From JAZKFT01 sp043760535 (GTDB lineage Bacteria; Bacteroidota; Bacteroidia; Chitinophagales; Chitinophagaceae): a stretch of DNA of 6,787 bases. The notes beneath the pieces are model-generated. The model saw only the letters and a program-made list of their open reading frames with translations. It had not been told where the DNA came from and did no database searches. Positions 5,765-6,787 of the stretch are shown one piece after another. Location: assembly GCA_043760535.1 (NCBI GenBank), contig JAYUOV010000020.1, positions 1 through 6,787 on the forward strand. Reading direction: 5' to 3'. The first letter of the stretch is position 1. Each line of letters begins with the position of its first letter. The position numbers were made by a program, and so were the translations under genes.

Positions 5765-6742
5765 TTATAGTTTTGTGAAAACCCCATCTAGCTTAAACTT
5801 ACAAGCAGCCTGCAATGTATTCAGTTGGTTTTGCTGGGCTATTAGTAGTGCCTCTGCCATCTTTTGCTCCACATGTAGCAAGTGTACATAAGAGCCTGCC
5901 ACAGCCTGTGCCAATTTGGGTAAATGTGCACTAATGATGGTGCCTATTCGTGGGTAGCCACCCGTGGTTTGGTGGTCGGCCATAAGCACCAGCACTTCGC
6001 CATTGGGTAGCAGCTGCATTGTACCCATAGTTACAGCAGCAGAAACCAATTCCTCAGTTTTAATTGTTGTCATTTTTTCTCCTTGCAGCCTAATGGCCAT
6101 TCGGTCGCTTTGCGTGGCTATGGTAAATGGGTATTGTAAAAAAAAGTGCTGAGATTGCGGAGCTAACCAGTCCCATTCAGGGCCTTTAATAAAATAGTAA
6201 TAATGGGCATCTATATAAGCCGAAGCAGTATCGGCACGCCACGGTAAAATTTTTAATATGGTAGTTTGCCATGGTGCCGTTTTTTTAAATGCAATGGTGT
6301 TATCCTTTATAAATTTACACCCATTTAACCCACCAGCACCTGCTGCCAGATTGGTTGAAACGCTCTGTAGCCAAGGCTTTACAGCAAACCCACCACTAAC
6401 TGCCAGGTATAGCCTGTTGCCATAAATTTTCTTTATAAAAGATACAACCGTACCCTTAGGTATCAGTAATGGCTTGTTTACAGGTAAAGAAGTGCCATCT
6501 GTAACTGCATCAAAATCGGCACCAGAAAAAGCGATAAGGGCCGCCTTATTAAAACAAATAGTGGCTGCCGGAAAATGCATTTCGATTACGGCTTCGCTCG
6601 GCATATTTCCTACCAGTGCATTTGCCACCTGCATTGCGTAACTATCCATGGGGCCATTTCGGTTAATGCCAGATGCGGCTTGGCCAATGCGTCCAGCATC
6701 TTGCAGGGTATCTAACAGTCCGGTTTTTATTATAGAAAGCAA
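5765..6742 (-). CDS. pxpC: 5-oxoprolinase subunit C (KipA / biotin-dependent carboxyltransferase-like family)
   Basis: PxpC works with PxpB and PxpA as the ATP-dependent 5-oxoprolinase; older annotations call it KipA, an allophanate hydrolase subunit 2 or a biotin-dependent carboxyltransferase-like protein. The 325 residues fit the family (about 310-340). Family blocks are QDAGRIG (14-20), GPMDSYA (30-36), NALVGN (41-46), SGADF (73-77), AVSGGF (114-119), QSDRMAIRLQG (211-221) and the signature LMADHQTTGGYPRIGTI (253-269). The start is TTG: a stop codon lies two codons upstream, no ATG is available, and the first residues MLSIIKTGLL match the usual N-terminus of the family. The fusion or neighbour pxpB is not seen and is expected just beyond the right edge. 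pxpA follows after 85 bp. Confidence 0.93.
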   Translation of the reverse strand: MLSIIKTGLLDTLQDAGRIGQAASGINRNGPMDSYAMQVANALVGNMPSEAVIEMHFPAATICFNKAALIAFSGADFDAVTDGTSLPVNKPLLIPKGTVVSFIKKIYGNRLYLAVSGGFAVKPWLQSVSTNLAAGAGGLNGCKFIKDNTIAFKKTAPWQTTILKILPWRADTASAYIDAHYYYFIKGPEWDWLAPQSQHFFLQYPFTIATQSDRMAIRLQGEKMTTIKTEELVSAAVTMGTMQLLPNGEVLVLMADHQTTGGYPRIGTIISAHLPKLAQAVAGSYVHLLHVEQKMAEALLIAQQNQLNTLQAACKFKLDGVFTKL

Positions 6743-6747
6743 GGCTT

Positions 6748-6775
6748 AGAAATTTAGAAGTTTAGAAGTTTAGGG
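6748..6775 (+). repeat. Tandem octamer array upstream of pxpC
   Basis: Three adjacent octamers, AGAAATTT (6748-6755) and AGAAGTTT twice (6756-6771), are followed by AGGGTGGTG. The array lies 5 bp before the TTG start of pxpC (on its upstream side), where a gene end or leader would be expected. The G-rich tail resembles the arrays at 988-1040 and 3456-3506. Confidence 0.8.
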
Positions 6776-6787
6776 TGGTGAAGCTTA

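Overview
The window looks like chromosomal DNA of a Bacteroidota bacterium, most likely a Chitinophagaceae-type member of the phylum. The evidence is indirect: moderate GC, A-rich start regions without clear Shine-Dalgarno sequences, a CcmC/CcmD-like pair of the type found in this phylum, a 473-residue glutamate dehydrogenase of the Bacteroidota type, and intergenic DNA full of short dispersed repeats. The genus assignment is inference from reading alone.

Layout. Positions 1-311 hold no convincing gene, but the extreme left edge carries a fragment of a dispersed repeat that reappears inverted near 3240. Positions 312-1347 (+) hold two overlapping cytochrome c maturation genes: ccmC (heme handling) and a small CcmD-like membrane protein whose N-terminus appears to be encoded by a TTTAGGG-like repeat. 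Positions 1348-1655 are a repeat-containing gap. Positions 1656-3077 (+) encode glutamate dehydrogenase, followed by a 21-bp tandem duplication and a good intrinsic terminator at 3129-3157. Positions 3078-3776 lie between convergent genes and form a mosaic of at least four repeat families, including a structured element at about 3577-3690. From 3777 to 6742 the minus strand carries an operon, in transcription order pxpC, pxpA and an NRAMP-like transporter. PxpA and PxpC are subunits of the ATP-dependent 5-oxoprolinase PxpABC; pxpB is not in the window and may lie just beyond the right edge.

How the genes fit together. PxpABC opens 5-oxoproline (pyroglutamate) to glutamate. The transporter overlaps pxpA by 38 bp, as if translationally coupled, and lacks the recognisable metal-binding motifs of true NRAMP proteins, so it may import 5-oxoproline or a related compound, not metal. 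The convergent glutamate dehydrogenase interconverts glutamate and 2-oxoglutarate plus ammonia, so the two units could form a salvage route from 5-oxoproline into central metabolism. That link is inference from adjacency and chemistry. The ccm genes are a separate function.

The most notable points are the NRAMP-family protein without metal ligands, the CcmD-like protein extended by a repeat, and the density of dispersed and structured repeats at gene boundaries. I do not see CRISPR, tRNA, rRNA, phage or transposase genes.
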